Shown: positions 1 through 8,427 of the stretch, piece by piece | Layout: every line of letters starts with the position of its first letter | Position numbering within the stretch: position 1 is the first letter of the stretch | Assembly (NCBI GenBank): GCA_007095785.1 | Contig: SFBL01000083.1 | Span: forward strand, 23,129-87,128 | Reading direction: 5' to 3' | Source: Microcystis aeruginosa Ma_SC_T_19800800_S464 | GTDB taxonomy: Bacteria; Cyanobacteriota; Cyanobacteriia; Cyanobacteriales; Microcystaceae | Length of the DNA stretch: 64,000 nt | Made by a program: the position numbers and the translations under genes | Notes under the pieces: generated by a model | Told to the model about the DNA's origin: nothing | Databases searched by the model: none | What the model saw: only the letters and a program-made list of their open reading frames with translations

Positions 1-70
1 GTGTTCGGGGGGGAAATTTAGGCACTTTTTCCCTGAAAATTAGGTAATTGACCCCCTGAAAATGGGTAAA

Positions 71-114
71 ACCCCACACCCCACACCCCACACCCCACAC
101 CCCACACCCCACCC
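71..114. repeat. 7-bp tandem repeat (CCCCACA)
   Basis: About six head-to-tail copies of CCCCACA lie downstream of the minus-strand gene that follows. Its complement, GTGTGGGG, recurs near 15300 and at 47343-47384, so this is a dispersed simple-sequence family. No coding potential was seen. Confidence 0.9.
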
Positions 115-187
115 TTAAGATAACTGGTTCATCTGAGTTCGGAATCAGGGAAAACTGCAAAATTTCCCTAACCCGAACTAACCTTGA

Positions 188-652
188 TTACAAAACCTTA
201 TGGGTGTGAGAATGTTGTTTGACGTTATCCTCCGTCCGCACCACATGAACAGCATTCAAGATGCGTTTTTTCTCTAGGGAAAAGTTTAAATCGTCTTTTT
301 GGCTGCCCAAGGAGATTAACCCTTGCAGGTGGGGTTGATTTTTATAGGTGCGAGTGGCCGCAATCGCCCTTTCGACAAAATTCTCGCATAATTGGGCATT
401 ATCAGGGAAATTACTGGGTATTTGAGGATTATCGTCCTGAAATACCTCTCCCAAAGCCATGGCGCGGGCAAATTCGTAGGAAGTGGGAATTCCTTTGACA
501 ATTGCCTCTAGGGCTGCCGAGGGAATCGGTTCTAACACCGCCACTTTTTCTAATTCTCCCTCCTGTTTGAGAAAACAAATCGCTAAACCGAATACACAAT
601 AATCATCTTTTGTCAAGTCAGAAATGTTTAAGAATTGTGTCGCTGTGGCCAT
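188..652 (-). CDS. conserved hypothetical protein, 154 aa
   Basis: This is a soluble-looking acidic protein with no membrane segment, signal peptide or catalytic motif that I recognise. It starts MATATQFLNISDL and ends in a His-rich tail (KQHSHTHK). The initiator ATG at 652 is close behind a region that could hold a promoter shared with the divergent tldD gene. Coding character is supported by an uninterrupted frame and ordinary codon use; a second frame inside it (316-501) looks like a shadow. No function is proposed. Confidence 0.7.
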   Translation of the reverse strand: MATATQFLNISDLTKDDYCVFGLAICFLKQEGELEKVAVLEPIPSAALEAIVKGIPTSYEFARAMALGEVFQDDNPQIPSNFPDNAQLCENFVERAIAATRTYKNQPHLQGLISLGSQKDDLNFSLEKKRILNAVHVVRTEDNVKQHSHTHKVL

Positions 653-836
653 TATTTTTATCCTGAGTCGCTCTTTATTTAATCTTGCGGGTGATGAGCG
701 ATCGAATCAAGGTTTTTATTAAGAGATATGAAGGAGAAAAATTTAGCTGGGTTGGGCGACGCTCACGCACCCCCAGACGGAAAAAACTGATAGCTGTTAG
801 ACTAGAAACCAGCAGATTAACTGATAAACGAGCTTT

Positions 837-2306
837 ATGTCACCCACTCTACTCATCTCCAAAGAACTCCCCACCCTGAAATATAATCCTAGTCTGGAGC
901 GCTTTGATAGCTCTTGGGCGGCCCCTTTATCTACCCTCCTCGGACTGGGACGGGCTGCTGGGGCGACTTTTATCGAATTTTTCCTGGAAAGAGTCAACTA
1001 TATCAGTTGTTTAGCCGAAGATGACAGCATCACCAGTCTCTCACCGAAACTATCTACAGGGGCAGGAATCCGCCTTTTTCGCGGTAAAGCTGATTGTTAC
1101 GTCAGTACCAACGATTTAAGCTTCCAAGGCTTAAAAAATGCCCTAGAAAAAGGTTTATCGATTCTTGGTTTAAACCTACCGGTTCCTAACGCATATATTC
1201 CCGAAATCAATCTGGAAATGTTCCGGGATTATGCCACGGTCAAAAATAAAGATATTTGGCTGAATAATTGCAGTTCTTTGGGAGAAATGGGTGATATTCT
1301 CCTAACTGCTAACGTTCACCTCAATCAGAAAGCCTCTCACGTCCAATCTCGTCGCGCCGCTTATTTTCGCGATTGGCAAGAAATTTTAGTTGCCGCTAGT
1401 GACGGCACTTTTGCCCGGGATATTCGCCTCACCCAATCCGTGGGCTATAATCTCCTCTGTGCCGATGGAACTAATCGTTCTAGCATTGGTAAACGGGTGG
1501 GTAGTACCAGTAATCCCGATTTTCTGCGGACGTGGAATGCCGAGGAATCGGCGGCAGAAGTGGCCGAATCGGCGGGTAAAATGCTTTACGCTGACTATGT
1601 AGAATCCGGCAGTTATCCCATCGTCATGGCCAATGAATTTGGCGGTGTTATCTTCCACGAAGCTTGTGGCCATTTGCTAGAAACTACCCAAATCGAACAA
1701 AAAACCACGCCCTTTCTCGATAAAAAAGGCGAAAAAATCGCCCACGAAAACCTGACGGCTTGGGACGAAGGATTATCCGATAAAGCTTTCGGTACTATCG
1801 ATATGGACGATGAGGGAATGCCGGCCCAGCGTACTCTCCTAATTGAAAATGGTATCCTAAAAAACTTCATTGCCGATCGCACTGGTTCAATGAAAACCGG
1901 TCATCCGCGCACGGGTAGCGGTCGCCGTCAAAACTACACCTATGCGGCCGCTAGTCGGATGCGGAATACCTACATCGCTCCCGGGGAATATACCCTCGAT
2001 AATCTCTTTAATTCCATCGATAAAGGCATTTATTGCAAAAAAATGGGCGGTGGTAGTGTGGGGGCGACCGGTGAATTTAATTTCGCCGTCGAGGAAGCTT
2101 ATCTTATCGAAAACGGCAACCTGACTAAACCCCTGAAAGGCGCGACTTTAATTGGTTCAGCTAAGGAGATTATGAATAAAATCTCTATGTGTTCCCAAGA
2201 TTTAGGTCTAGCGGCCGGTTTTTGCGGTTCCGTCAGTGGTAGCGTTTATGTCACCGTTGGTCAACCCCATTTAAAAGTCGATTCTATTACCGTTGGCGGT
2301 CGTTAA
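837..2306 (+). CDS. tldD: TldD-family metalloprotease
   Basis: This 489-residue protein belongs to the TldD/PmbA (U62) family. In Escherichia coli the TldD-TldE pair forms a heterodimeric zinc protease that trims unfolded peptides, including microcin B17 and the antitoxin CcdA. The family's HExxxH zinc motif is visible at about residues 274-279 (HEACGH), which marks this as the catalytic subunit. The C-terminal half carries the Gly-rich stretches typical of the family ([21 protein letters not shown]). Length is normal. The partner TldE gene lies at 2942, separated only by a DUF456 gene whose start is 2 bp after this stop, so the three probably form one transcription unit. Some cyanobacteria use TldD/E-like proteases in peptide natural-product maturation, but no precursor lies next to it here. 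Confidence 0.95.
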   Translation: MSPTLLISKELPTLKYNPSLERFDSSWAAPLSTLLGLGRAAGATFIEFFLERVNYISCLAEDDSITSLSPKLSTGAGIRLFRGKADCYVSTNDLSFQGLKNALEKGLSILGLNLPVPNAYIPEINLEMFRDYATVKNKDIWLNNCSSLGEMGDILLTANVHLNQKASHVQSRRAAYFRDWQEILVAASDGTFARDIRLTQSVGYNLLCADGTNRSSIGKRVGSTSNPDFLRTWNAEESAAEVAESAGKMLYADYVESGSYPIVMANEFGGVIFHEACGHLLETTQIEQKTTPFLDKKGEKIAHENLTAWDEGLSDKAFGTIDMDDEGMPAQRTLLIENGILKNFIADRTGSMKTGHPRTGSGRRQNYTYAAASRMRNTYIAPGEYTLDNLFNSIDKGIYCKKMGGGSVGATGEFNFAVEEAYLIENGNLTKPLKGATLIGSAKEIMNKISMCSQDLGLAAGFCGSVSGSVYVTVGQPHLKVDSITVGGR

Positions 2307-2308
2307 TC

Positions 2309-2851
2309 ATGGCTTTAGTGATTCTCTACTATTTCCTCATCGCCATCATGATAGTGGGGATAATTGGCGAACTGCTGCCCGCTGTCCCCGGCATGAGTTT
2401 GATTTTAATCGCCATGCTGGTATGGGGTTTCGTCACCAAATTCGCAGGGATGGGGGTCGCTTTAACCGTGGCCTTTGTTATCCTTCTCCTCAGTCTGGGG
2501 GTGGAATTCCTCGCTAGTTATCTCGGCGCCCAAAAAGTTGGGGCGAGCAATTGGAGTCAAATCGGGCTAGTAGTGGGTTTATTAGCGGGAATATTCGGGC
2601 TTTTACCCGCTTTACCCATTGGCGGCCCAATTATCGGCTTATTTGTCGGTCCGGTGGTGGGAGCTTTTTTGGGAGAATACGCCTATCGTCGCGATTTGGA
2701 ATTAACCCCCCGTTTGCAACAATCCCTAAAAGTCTGTGTCGGTATCGTCGTCGGTACGGTTATCGGTCACGTTGCCAAAGCTATGCTGGCTACGGCTGCC
2801 CTTATCGTCTTTATTGTCACCACCTGGCCTAATTTAGCCAATTTAGGCTAA
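2309..2851 (+). CDS. DUF456 membrane protein
   Basis: This 180-residue, very hydrophobic protein is built of about four to five membrane helices rich in Gly, Val and Ile. The central GxxPxxPIGGPIIGLFVGPxxGAFLGEY region resembles the DUF456 family of small inner-membrane proteins. The gene starts 2 bp after tldD, pointing to translational coupling, and lies 90 bp before tldE. Its function is not known. Placement between the two protease subunits could be chance operon membership or a shared membrane role; nothing in the sequence decides this. Confidence 0.85.
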   Translation: MALVILYYFLIAIMIVGIIGELLPAVPGMSLILIAMLVWGFVTKFAGMGVALTVAFVILLLSLGVEFLASYLGAQKVGASNWSQIGLVVGLLAGIFGLLPALPIGGPIIGLFVGPVVGAFLGEYAYRRDLELTPRLQQSLKVCVGIVVGTVIGHVAKAMLATAALIVFIVTTWPNLANLG

Positions 2852-2941
2852 GTATAGCTATCAGCGGTCAGGAGACAGGATTCAGCTTTTATTTATTCTC
2901 CCCATCACCCCAACCCCCAACCCCTAACCCCCCATAAATCT

Positions 2942-4285
2942 ATGCCAAAAGTCGAAGATATCGCCCAAATCGCTAATTCTAGTGCCCAAGCTTTAGGAAT
3001 TGCTAAATACGACATCTATGGTTCTTCTGTCGATGAAACCGATGTGGATGTGTTCCAAGGAGAACCGAAACAGGTACAAGCTTCCAATCGTTCCAGCGTT
3101 ATCGTTCGCGTCTGGAATCGGGATAATCAAGTTGGTGTCACCTCGACCACCGATGTGGACCCGGTGGGACTGCAATTAGCCCTGAAAACCGCCCAAGAAG
3201 CCAGCTTTTTTGGCGTTAAGGAAAATGTCCCCGATTTTAGTCCCGCGGCCACTGCACCTACCACAGAAGTGGCCAGCGAAATGTCTAATCAAGCACCCGT
3301 ATCCACTCTCATCGATAAGTTATTGGCCGCCGAAAAATCTTTACTAGCGGCCCATCCGGCTATTGCCAGTGTTCCCTATAACGGTTTGGGACAACAGCAG
3401 GTCAGACGTTTTTATCTCAATAGCGACGGGGCAATGCGTCAGGAAGCGCGTAGTTATGCCAGTATGTATTTATACACCAAAACCGAACAGGAAGGCAAAA
3501 AACCCCGCAGCGCTGGTGCTTTTCGGGTCAGTCCGGGCCTGGAAAAATTAGATATCGATGGTTGCATCGAGGAAGCGATTACCAAAACTGTTAGCCATCT
3601 GGACTATCAACCGATTACCACGGGTAAATATTTAGTGGTTTTTGCCCCTCGCGCCTTTTTGAGTCTAATGGGAGCATTTTCTAATCTGTTTAATGCCCAA
3701 AATGTCCTTGATAAACAGAGTCTTTCTACTCCTGAATCCCTAGGAACACAAATCGCTGCTACCGCCTTAAATTTGTGCGATGATGCCCTCCATCCAGCTA
3801 ATGTTGCCGCCGAAACTTTTGATAGTGAAGGCACTCCCACCCGTCGTGTGGAATTAATTAAAGAGGGGATTTTGAGTAATTTTCTCCACAGCACGATTAC
3901 CGCTAAACGGATGAATGTGGAACCCACTGGCAACGGTAACATTGGGGCAAAAGTAACGGTTAGTCCCCATTTTTATCACGTTTTTGCTAGTGCGAATCAA
4001 CCAAAGAGCTATTCTTTGGAAACAGCAGAAAATGTGGTTTTAATTGATAGTTTACAGGCACTTCATGCCGGAGTTAATTCTCTGCAAGGTTCCTTCTCTT
4101 TGCCGTTTGATGGTTGGTTAGTTAACAAAAATGAGCGCGTTAGCATCGATTCCGCTACCGTAGCCGGAGATATTTTAACACTGCTGAAATCGATTGTTTA
4201 TCTGGAACCAGAAGCAGTTATCACTCCCAGTGGTGTTTGTCCCTACGTTTGGGTAGAAGGTTTATCAATCACAGGAGAAGCTTAA
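2942..4285 (+). CDS. tldE: TldE/PmbA-family protease subunit
   Basis: This 447-residue protein matches the PmbA/TldE side of the U62 family. It starts MPKVEDIAQIANSSAQ, has the internal DSEGTPTRRVELIKEGIL segment, and lacks the HExxxH motif of its partner at 837. In characterised pairs the E subunit is non-catalytic and completes the proteolytic chamber. The C-terminal part (NVEPTGNGNIGAK, GSFSLPFDGWLV) fits the family. Full length, with no disruption seen. It follows the DUF456 gene on the same strand. Confidence 0.93.
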   Translation: MPKVEDIAQIANSSAQALGIAKYDIYGSSVDETDVDVFQGEPKQVQASNRSSVIVRVWNRDNQVGVTSTTDVDPVGLQLALKTAQEASFFGVKENVPDFSPAATAPTTEVASEMSNQAPVSTLIDKLLAAEKSLLAAHPAIASVPYNGLGQQQVRRFYLNSDGAMRQEARSYASMYLYTKTEQEGKKPRSAGAFRVSPGLEKLDIDGCIEEAITKTVSHLDYQPITTGKYLVVFAPRAFLSLMGAFSNLFNAQNVLDKQSLSTPESLGTQIAATALNLCDDALHPANVAAETFDSEGTPTRRVELIKEGILSNFLHSTITAKRMNVEPTGNGNIGAKVTVSPHFYHVFASANQPKSYSLETAENVVLIDSLQALHAGVNSLQGSFSLPFDGWLVNKNERVSIDSATVAGDILTLLKSIVYLEPEAVITPSGVCPYVWVEGLSITGEA

Positions 4286-4306
4286 CACTATACCGGAGCA
4301 AAAATA

Positions 4307-4333
4307 GGGGGTATTAATCAGGGTAATACCCCC
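4307..4333 (+). terminator. GC-rich hairpin after tldE
   Basis: A 10-bp inverted repeat (GGGGGTATTA / TAATACCCCC) with a 7-nt loop begins 22 bp after the tldE stop. It is placed like a terminator for the tldD-tldE unit, but no T-run follows, so termination is uncertain. Confidence 0.5.
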
Positions 4334-4432
4334 GCAAAGTGGGCAAGCTGTTGACTATCCAAATTACTTCTTAAACTGCACCAGAATTGGGACTGGGGAG
4401 AATAAATAAAAATAATCTCCCATCTCCCCAAA

Positions 4433-4470
4433 ACGAAAACTTCATACCTCACCATTAAGATAACTGCTAT
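4433..4470 (+). repeat. dispersed repeat with core TTAAGATAACTG
   Basis: A short segment combining CGAAAACTTC and CACCATTAAGATAACTGCT. A near-identical copy lies on the other strand at 42618-42661. Shorter matches to the TTAAGATAACTG core lie at 115-126 and 15531-15542. All copies are intergenic, which suggests a small dispersed element rather than a regulatory site for one gene. Confidence 0.65.
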
Positions 4471-4475
4471 AAGAA

Positions 4476-4913
4476 CTATTTTTCAGCCGGGGGAAACCAA
4501 TTATCATCTAATGTTTGTTCGAGGGATATATGAGCGTCTGAATTGAGGGAAAAAAGCTGAGAAACCGATTTAATCGCCACTGGATAAACTTTATCATACA
4601 TAGCAGCTAATTCTGGCCGTAAGCTGGGACTGTCTTCTAAACGATGCTGAATTTGTGCGCGAAAATTGACTATTTCTGCCGCCCAATGATTACCTGACCG
4701 TTTTTTTTCTTCTTGCCAATAAGCCAGCTTTAAAAGATGTTCGATAAGACGGGTTAACAGACTCATTAAAACTCGTCTATCACTTTTCCCCATACTCTCG
4801 ATTTCTTCAATTAAATTATCCCAATCCACCTGCTCAAAATTACGCTCTCGTAACTGTTTTACCGTCTCTTTTAGCCATTGATTATAATCAGTTTCGTAGG
4901 CAGTTGAGGACAT
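4476..4913 (-). CDS. DUF29 family protein
   Basis: The protein, 145 residues from the preferred start, has the DUF29 layout: an N-terminal YETDYNQWLKETVKQLRER segment, the NLIEEIESMGKSDRRVLMSLLTRLIEHLLKL core, and a C-terminal tail ending DNWFPP. DUF29 proteins are small, all-helical and abundant in cyanobacteria; their role is unknown. I prefer the ATG at 4913 (MSSTAYETDY), because it aligns with the usual family start; the frame is open to an ATG at 4934. A second family member is at 61596. The gene stands alone. Confidence 0.88.
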   Translation of the reverse strand: MSSTAYETDYNQWLKETVKQLRERNFEQVDWDNLIEEIESMGKSDRRVLMSLLTRLIEHLLKLAYWQEEKKRSGNHWAAEIVNFRAQIQHRLEDSPSLRPELAAMYDKVYPVAIKSVSQLFSLNSDAHISLEQTLDDNWFPPAEK

Positions 4914-4934
4914 AAGACCTCTTGTAAAAATCAA

Positions 4935-5394
4935 AAATTGTTGTTGGGGTTAGGAGTCAGTAGCCAGTAGTCTCCGAGTCAGGAGAATTAAGAATGAATA
5001 ATAATTAATTAAATGGTCTATTTACAGATTTTATGCAATTTAATCCTTATTTTTGCCGTTTTTGAACCCTGAAAAATTAATTATGCAAGAGGTTTATAAT
5101 TTAACTCTCCATATAAAATTACTTAGGACTGGCTGCATAAATCTACTTTTGTTGGAGAGGAGAATTACGGTCAGTAAATTCTAGCAAATATACTCCATCC
5201 CCGTCTATTAAGAAATATTACAATAAACATGAGTAGATTGAGAAAGGTTAATGAGTTTATCCATTGACGGATAAGAGTTTTCGGGCATTACAGTACATAT
5301 GTATAGTAAAAGTTCAGACATATAGAAAAACTGGCGATTACGATTCACGACGGTTGTAGTAATGTATAATGTAATGTATATACTTAAACTGGCT
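4935..5394. other. intergenic, AT-rich
   Basis: About 460 bp with no convincing gene. A minus-strand frame at 5208-5414 has an unlikely composition and overlaps the vapB start, so it was not called. A TATAAT-like box at 5366-5371 lies about 24 bp upstream of the chosen vapB start and could be its promoter. Confidence 0.5.
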
Positions 5395-5652
5395 ATGGTC
5401 AGCAAAATCCGCAAGCAAATTTATATCGAAGCCGAGCAGAATAATTTACTAAAAGAGAAAGCCCGACAGACGGGACTGAGTGAGGCCGAGATCATCCGAC
5501 AGGCGATCGACCGACACATAATTTCCGTCAAATCTATCACCCCGAACTTGAGCGCTTGGGAGCGAGAAAAGGCCTTTATCGCCAGTCTAGAAAACCGCCC
5601 ATCACAACCGGGTAAAAGGGATTGGCAACGAGAGGACCTCTATGAACGATAG
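5395..5652 (+). CDS. ribbon-helix-helix antitoxin (VapB-like)
   Basis: An 85-residue protein with an N-terminal CopG-type ribbon-helix-helix: strand VSKIRKQIYIEAEQ, helix NLLKEKARQTG, then LSEAEIIRQAIDRHI. It would bind its own promoter and neutralise the PIN toxin that follows. The frame is open to an ATG at 5362, but that would put extra residues before the domain and overlap a TATAAT-like box, so the ATG at 5395 is preferred. It overlaps the toxin gene by 11 bp, the classic arrangement for coupled translation. Confidence 0.88.
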   Translation: MVSKIRKQIYIEAEQNNLLKEKARQTGLSEAEIIRQAIDRHIISVKSITPNLSAWEREKAFIASLENRPSQPGKRDWQREDLYER

Positions 5653-6082
5653 AGTCCTGCTCGATACCAATATCTTGGTCTATCTCTACGATATCGCCGA
5701 GAAAAGCAAACGGGAACGGGCATTAACCGTTGTCGATGACCTGATCCGCACGGCCCGTGCCGTCATCAGCCCCCAGGTGACGGGAGAATTCTTTCAAGCC
5801 GTCACCCGCAGCCGTCGCCCCCTGCTAACCCACGAAGAAGCCCTGGCCCGCATCCGTCAATATCTAACAGCCTGTGAGGTAGTTCCGATCACCGAGTTGA
5901 TCGTTCTGGAAGCCACCCGTGGAGTAGAAAGTTACCGGTTTTCCTACTGGGATGCCCAGATCTGGGCGACCGCTCGCTTAAATCAAATCACCACGGTCTA
6001 TAGCGAGGATTTTAATTCCAGGGCTACCATTGAGGGAATTCATTTCGTCAACCCCCTGAACGATAATTTTCTGCTGCCGTGA
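5642..6082 (+). CDS. vapC: PIN-domain toxin (VapC-like)
   Basis: This 146-residue PIN-domain protein is a predicted magnesium-dependent RNase toxin. Acidic residues expected at the active site are visible: D8 in LLDTNILVY, Glu in the HEEAL segment, D in SYWDAQIWA, and D in VYSEDF. The length is normal for the family. It is paired with the overlapping ribbon-helix-helix antitoxin gene. In many VapC toxins the target is a tRNA or 23S rRNA loop; nothing here tells which. Confidence 0.92.
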   Translation: MNDRVLLDTNILVYLYDIAEKSKRERALTVVDDLIRTARAVISPQVTGEFFQAVTRSRRPLLTHEEALARIRQYLTACEVVPITELIVLEATRGVESYRFSYWDAQIWATARLNQITTVYSEDFNSRATIEGIHFVNPLNDNFLLP

Positions 6083-6119
6083 TCGAACGGCGGCGACAAA
6101 AAACTTTTTGCCGCAAGCC

Positions 6120-6458
6120 CTATCTAGGAGAAGCCGAATTTTGTTCAAAAGTTAACTCCTCTAATACTTCCGTAACCAATTTGCCGTTGGCTAAACGCTT
6201 TAAACTTCTAATCTGAATATTTACTTGGGGAGTTTCTTCTAACTGTTCAATCAAAAAATCTGCATATTTGATTATCGCCTCACGCGCCGCACTTTTTTTA
6301 GTCCAAACTCGCGCCATTTCTAACATATTAGTAACCCCAATAAACTCCTCTCCTTCCCCATCTAAACTATAATTAGCCGCATAGGTGTTAGCAGTAGGAC
6401 ACAACAATAAAACATAGCCTAAATGTCCTTTTGTTGGTGTGCCAAATCCTTTAGCCAT
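6120..6458 (-). CDS. conserved hypothetical protein, 112 aa
   Basis: A small protein starting MAKGFGTPTKGHLGYVLLLCPTAN with a helical centre (NMLEMARVWTKKSAAREAIIKYADFLIEQL). I do not recognise a named family. It lies 12 bp downstream of the transglutaminase-like gene on the same strand, so it may be the last gene of that unit. No catalytic motif or membrane segment is seen. Confidence 0.7.
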   Translation of the reverse strand: MAKGFGTPTKGHLGYVLLLCPTANTYAANYSLDGEGEEFIGVTNMLEMARVWTKKSAAREAIIKYADFLIEQLEETPQVNIQIRSLKRLANGKLVTEVLEELTFEQNSASPR

Positions 6459-6470
6459 AAAGAATTTTCC

Positions 6471-7337
6471 TCAAGATAACAAATCGAGCGCGATTGTCGA
6501 TGATAGCTGAGATTCTATCACTTGATGACCGAGATTAACCGGTCGAGCATTTCCCTCTACTGGGGCGCAATAACGGGGAATTGGGCTAGAAACGAGGCTA
6601 ATATGACGGTCACTCACCGCTAATCCATGGGTAGGATCATAACCTTTCCAGCCGCCCCCCGGCAAATACACCTCCACCCAAGCGTGTAAATGTCTTTCTT
6701 CTTGGTCTAAATCTCCTTCTTGATAGCCACTGACAAAACGGGAAGCTAATCCCACACAGCGACACACATCCATAAATAAAACCACAAAATCACGACAGGA
6801 ACCCTGCTTATTTTTCCAAGTGTTTCCGGGTAGGTAGGGTTCCCCGGTAAGACGAATAATTTGCTGACAATTTCGGTAAATTTTGTCATTGAGATTAAAT
6901 AGGAAAGATAGCACCTGTCCTTCGGTTTCCTGCATAATTTCTTGGGCTAATGCTGCCATATCAGGGTCATTAGCTAACCCATAAAATTGTCTGTAGGGTT
7001 GTAATTGACTATGGAGAGAAATGGGATAATCAAAGGGTAAACAGGTCGCCCAAGGTTCCAACAAATACTGAAAAGGATTAACCCCATGGGTTTCCACTTC
7101 ACTGACCACATCAATCAATAATTCTTCTGTCGGTTGATTAAACCAAATTTGTAAACAAGAATTGCCATCGAGGTCGATAATATTAGTTATCGTTAAAGGT
7201 TCTGGGTTAATTTTGAGGGTAAACTCTCGCAAAGTTTGCCCACCATCGGATTTTGGTCGCAAGCGCAGCAGATGAGGCGATAAAATCACGGGTTGATTAT
7301 AGAAATAGTTGGTTTGATGCCGAATGTGATAACGCAT
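6471..7337 (-). CDS. transglutaminase-like cysteine protease family protein
   Basis: A 288-residue protein with an N-terminal bacterial transglutaminase-associated beta domain (MRYHIRHQTNYFYNQPVILS) followed by a transglutaminase-like core. The Cys-His-Asp triad is visible: Cys in QGSCRDFVVLF (about residue 181), His in HLHAWVEVYLPG, and Asp in GYDPTHG. Proteins of this type act as amidases or peptidases. Its start overlaps the stop of the alpha-E gene by 1 bp (TAATG), and the ATP-grasp gene lies upstream, giving a conserved three-gene unit. The substrate is unknown; peptide ligation and cleavage together is the usual guess for such clusters. Confidence 0.93.
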   Translation of the reverse strand: MRYHIRHQTNYFYNQPVILSPHLLRLRPKSDGGQTLREFTLKINPEPLTITNIIDLDGNSCLQIWFNQPTEELLIDVVSEVETHGVNPFQYLLEPWATCLPFDYPISLHSQLQPYRQFYGLANDPDMAALAQEIMQETEGQVLSFLFNLNDKIYRNCQQIIRLTGEPYLPGNTWKNKQGSCRDFVVLFMDVCRCVGLASRFVSGYQEGDLDQEERHLHAWVEVYLPGGGWKGYDPTHGLAVSDRHISLVSSPIPRYCAPVEGNARPVNLGHQVIESQLSSTIALDLLS

Positions 7338-8338
7338 TAAGTTGTTAATTGGGATTGATATTGAAAGTTATTTACTGGCAGAGGTGGGGCAAGTTCGGGA
7401 TTAAAAACAAAGAAAGTTTCTGTCATTTTTATTCCCACATCATTAACTCTTTTTTGAATATGGTCGAGGAATTCATGCAATCCCATTTCAATAATATCCT
7501 CGATAGTTAAATAACTCATTTCCGCACAAAGTCGCCCTAAACTTCTTTCTACCGAATTCCCCCAAGTTCCTATAGGAGTACCAGTAACTTGATGCACACA
7601 GTGGTCTAATTCCCGCAGACAAAAGTGAATTGAACGAGGAAATTCTCGATTAAGAATTAAAAATTCGGCTACGTCACTAGGAGTAATCCGTCGTTGACAT
7701 TTACGATACATTTCGTAGGCACTCACGGACCGCAGTAAAGCAATCCATTGAATTTGGTCTAGAGAAGTTCCTACCCATTGAGCGGAAGGCAAGAGATAAT
7801 AGTATTTAACATCAAGAATTCTGGCGGTTTTATCGGCGCGTTCCTGTAATCTTCCCATAACGCCAAAATGCCAACCTTCATTATGAGTCATCGTCGCATC
7901 CATTACCCCCGCAAAACGGTGACTAGCCAATTTAACTTGGGTAAAAAAGTTCGGTAAAGTAGTTTGAGGATGGTAAGAGGAAGCATCTTTTACCATCAAG
8001 AAAAAACCATTAACCTGTTCCCACATTTCCGAAGAAATAATCTCGCGAACTGACCGAGCATTTTCTCGCGCCCAGCGCAAACAAGAGATAATTGAGTTAC
8101 TATATTCCGTGTCAAATGTCAAGAAATTGATCACATTTTCTGCGGTGGCTGTGCCGTAACGTTTCTTGAATTGTTCTAAATCTCCCGTGGTTAAAACCAA
8201 AGGTTCCCACTGTTGCAAAACACTGGTAGGTACATCTAACATTAAATTAAGATTAACATCCATAAATCGGGCGACATTTTCCGCCCGTTCAATATAGCGA
8301 TTTAACCAATAAATTGAATCAGCAACTCTACTAAGCAT
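7337..8338 (-). CDS. alpha-E domain protein (DUF403)
   Basis: An all-helical protein of 333 residues matching the alpha-E family: it begins MLSRVADSIYWLNRYIERAE, then FMDVNLNLMLD, and later RLQERADKTARILDVKYYYLLP. The ATG at 8338 is chosen because it gives the canonical MLSRVA start; an upstream ATG at 8446 would run back into the end of the ATP-grasp gene. Alpha-E proteins nearly always accompany a circularly permuted ATP-grasp and a transglutaminase-like protein, as here. Their biochemical role is unproven. Confidence 0.93.
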   Translation of the reverse strand: MLSRVADSIYWLNRYIERAENVARFMDVNLNLMLDVPTSVLQQWEPLVLTTGDLEQFKKRYGTATAENVINFLTFDTEYSNSIISCLRWARENARSVREIISSEMWEQVNGFFLMVKDASSYHPQTTLPNFFTQVKLASHRFAGVMDATMTHNEGWHFGVMGRLQERADKTARILDVKYYYLLPSAQWVGTSLDQIQWIALLRSVSAYEMYRKCQRRITPSDVAEFLILNREFPRSIHFCLRELDHCVHQVTGTPIGTWGNSVERSLGRLCAEMSYLTIEDIIEMGLHEFLDHIQKRVNDVGIKMTETFFVFNPELAPPLPVNNFQYQSQLTT

Positions 8339-8427
8339 AATTAACGAGGAAAAAGTGAAAAGGGTAGGTTGGGTTAGGCGAGAATAATTTATGCAGTAAC
8401 CCACCAAAATTTTGATTATTGTCCTGA

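Noticed and set aside
837..4285. TldD/TldE as part of a RiPP cluster
   Set aside because: No modification enzyme or precursor within 30 kb; the genes look like the housekeeping protease pair.
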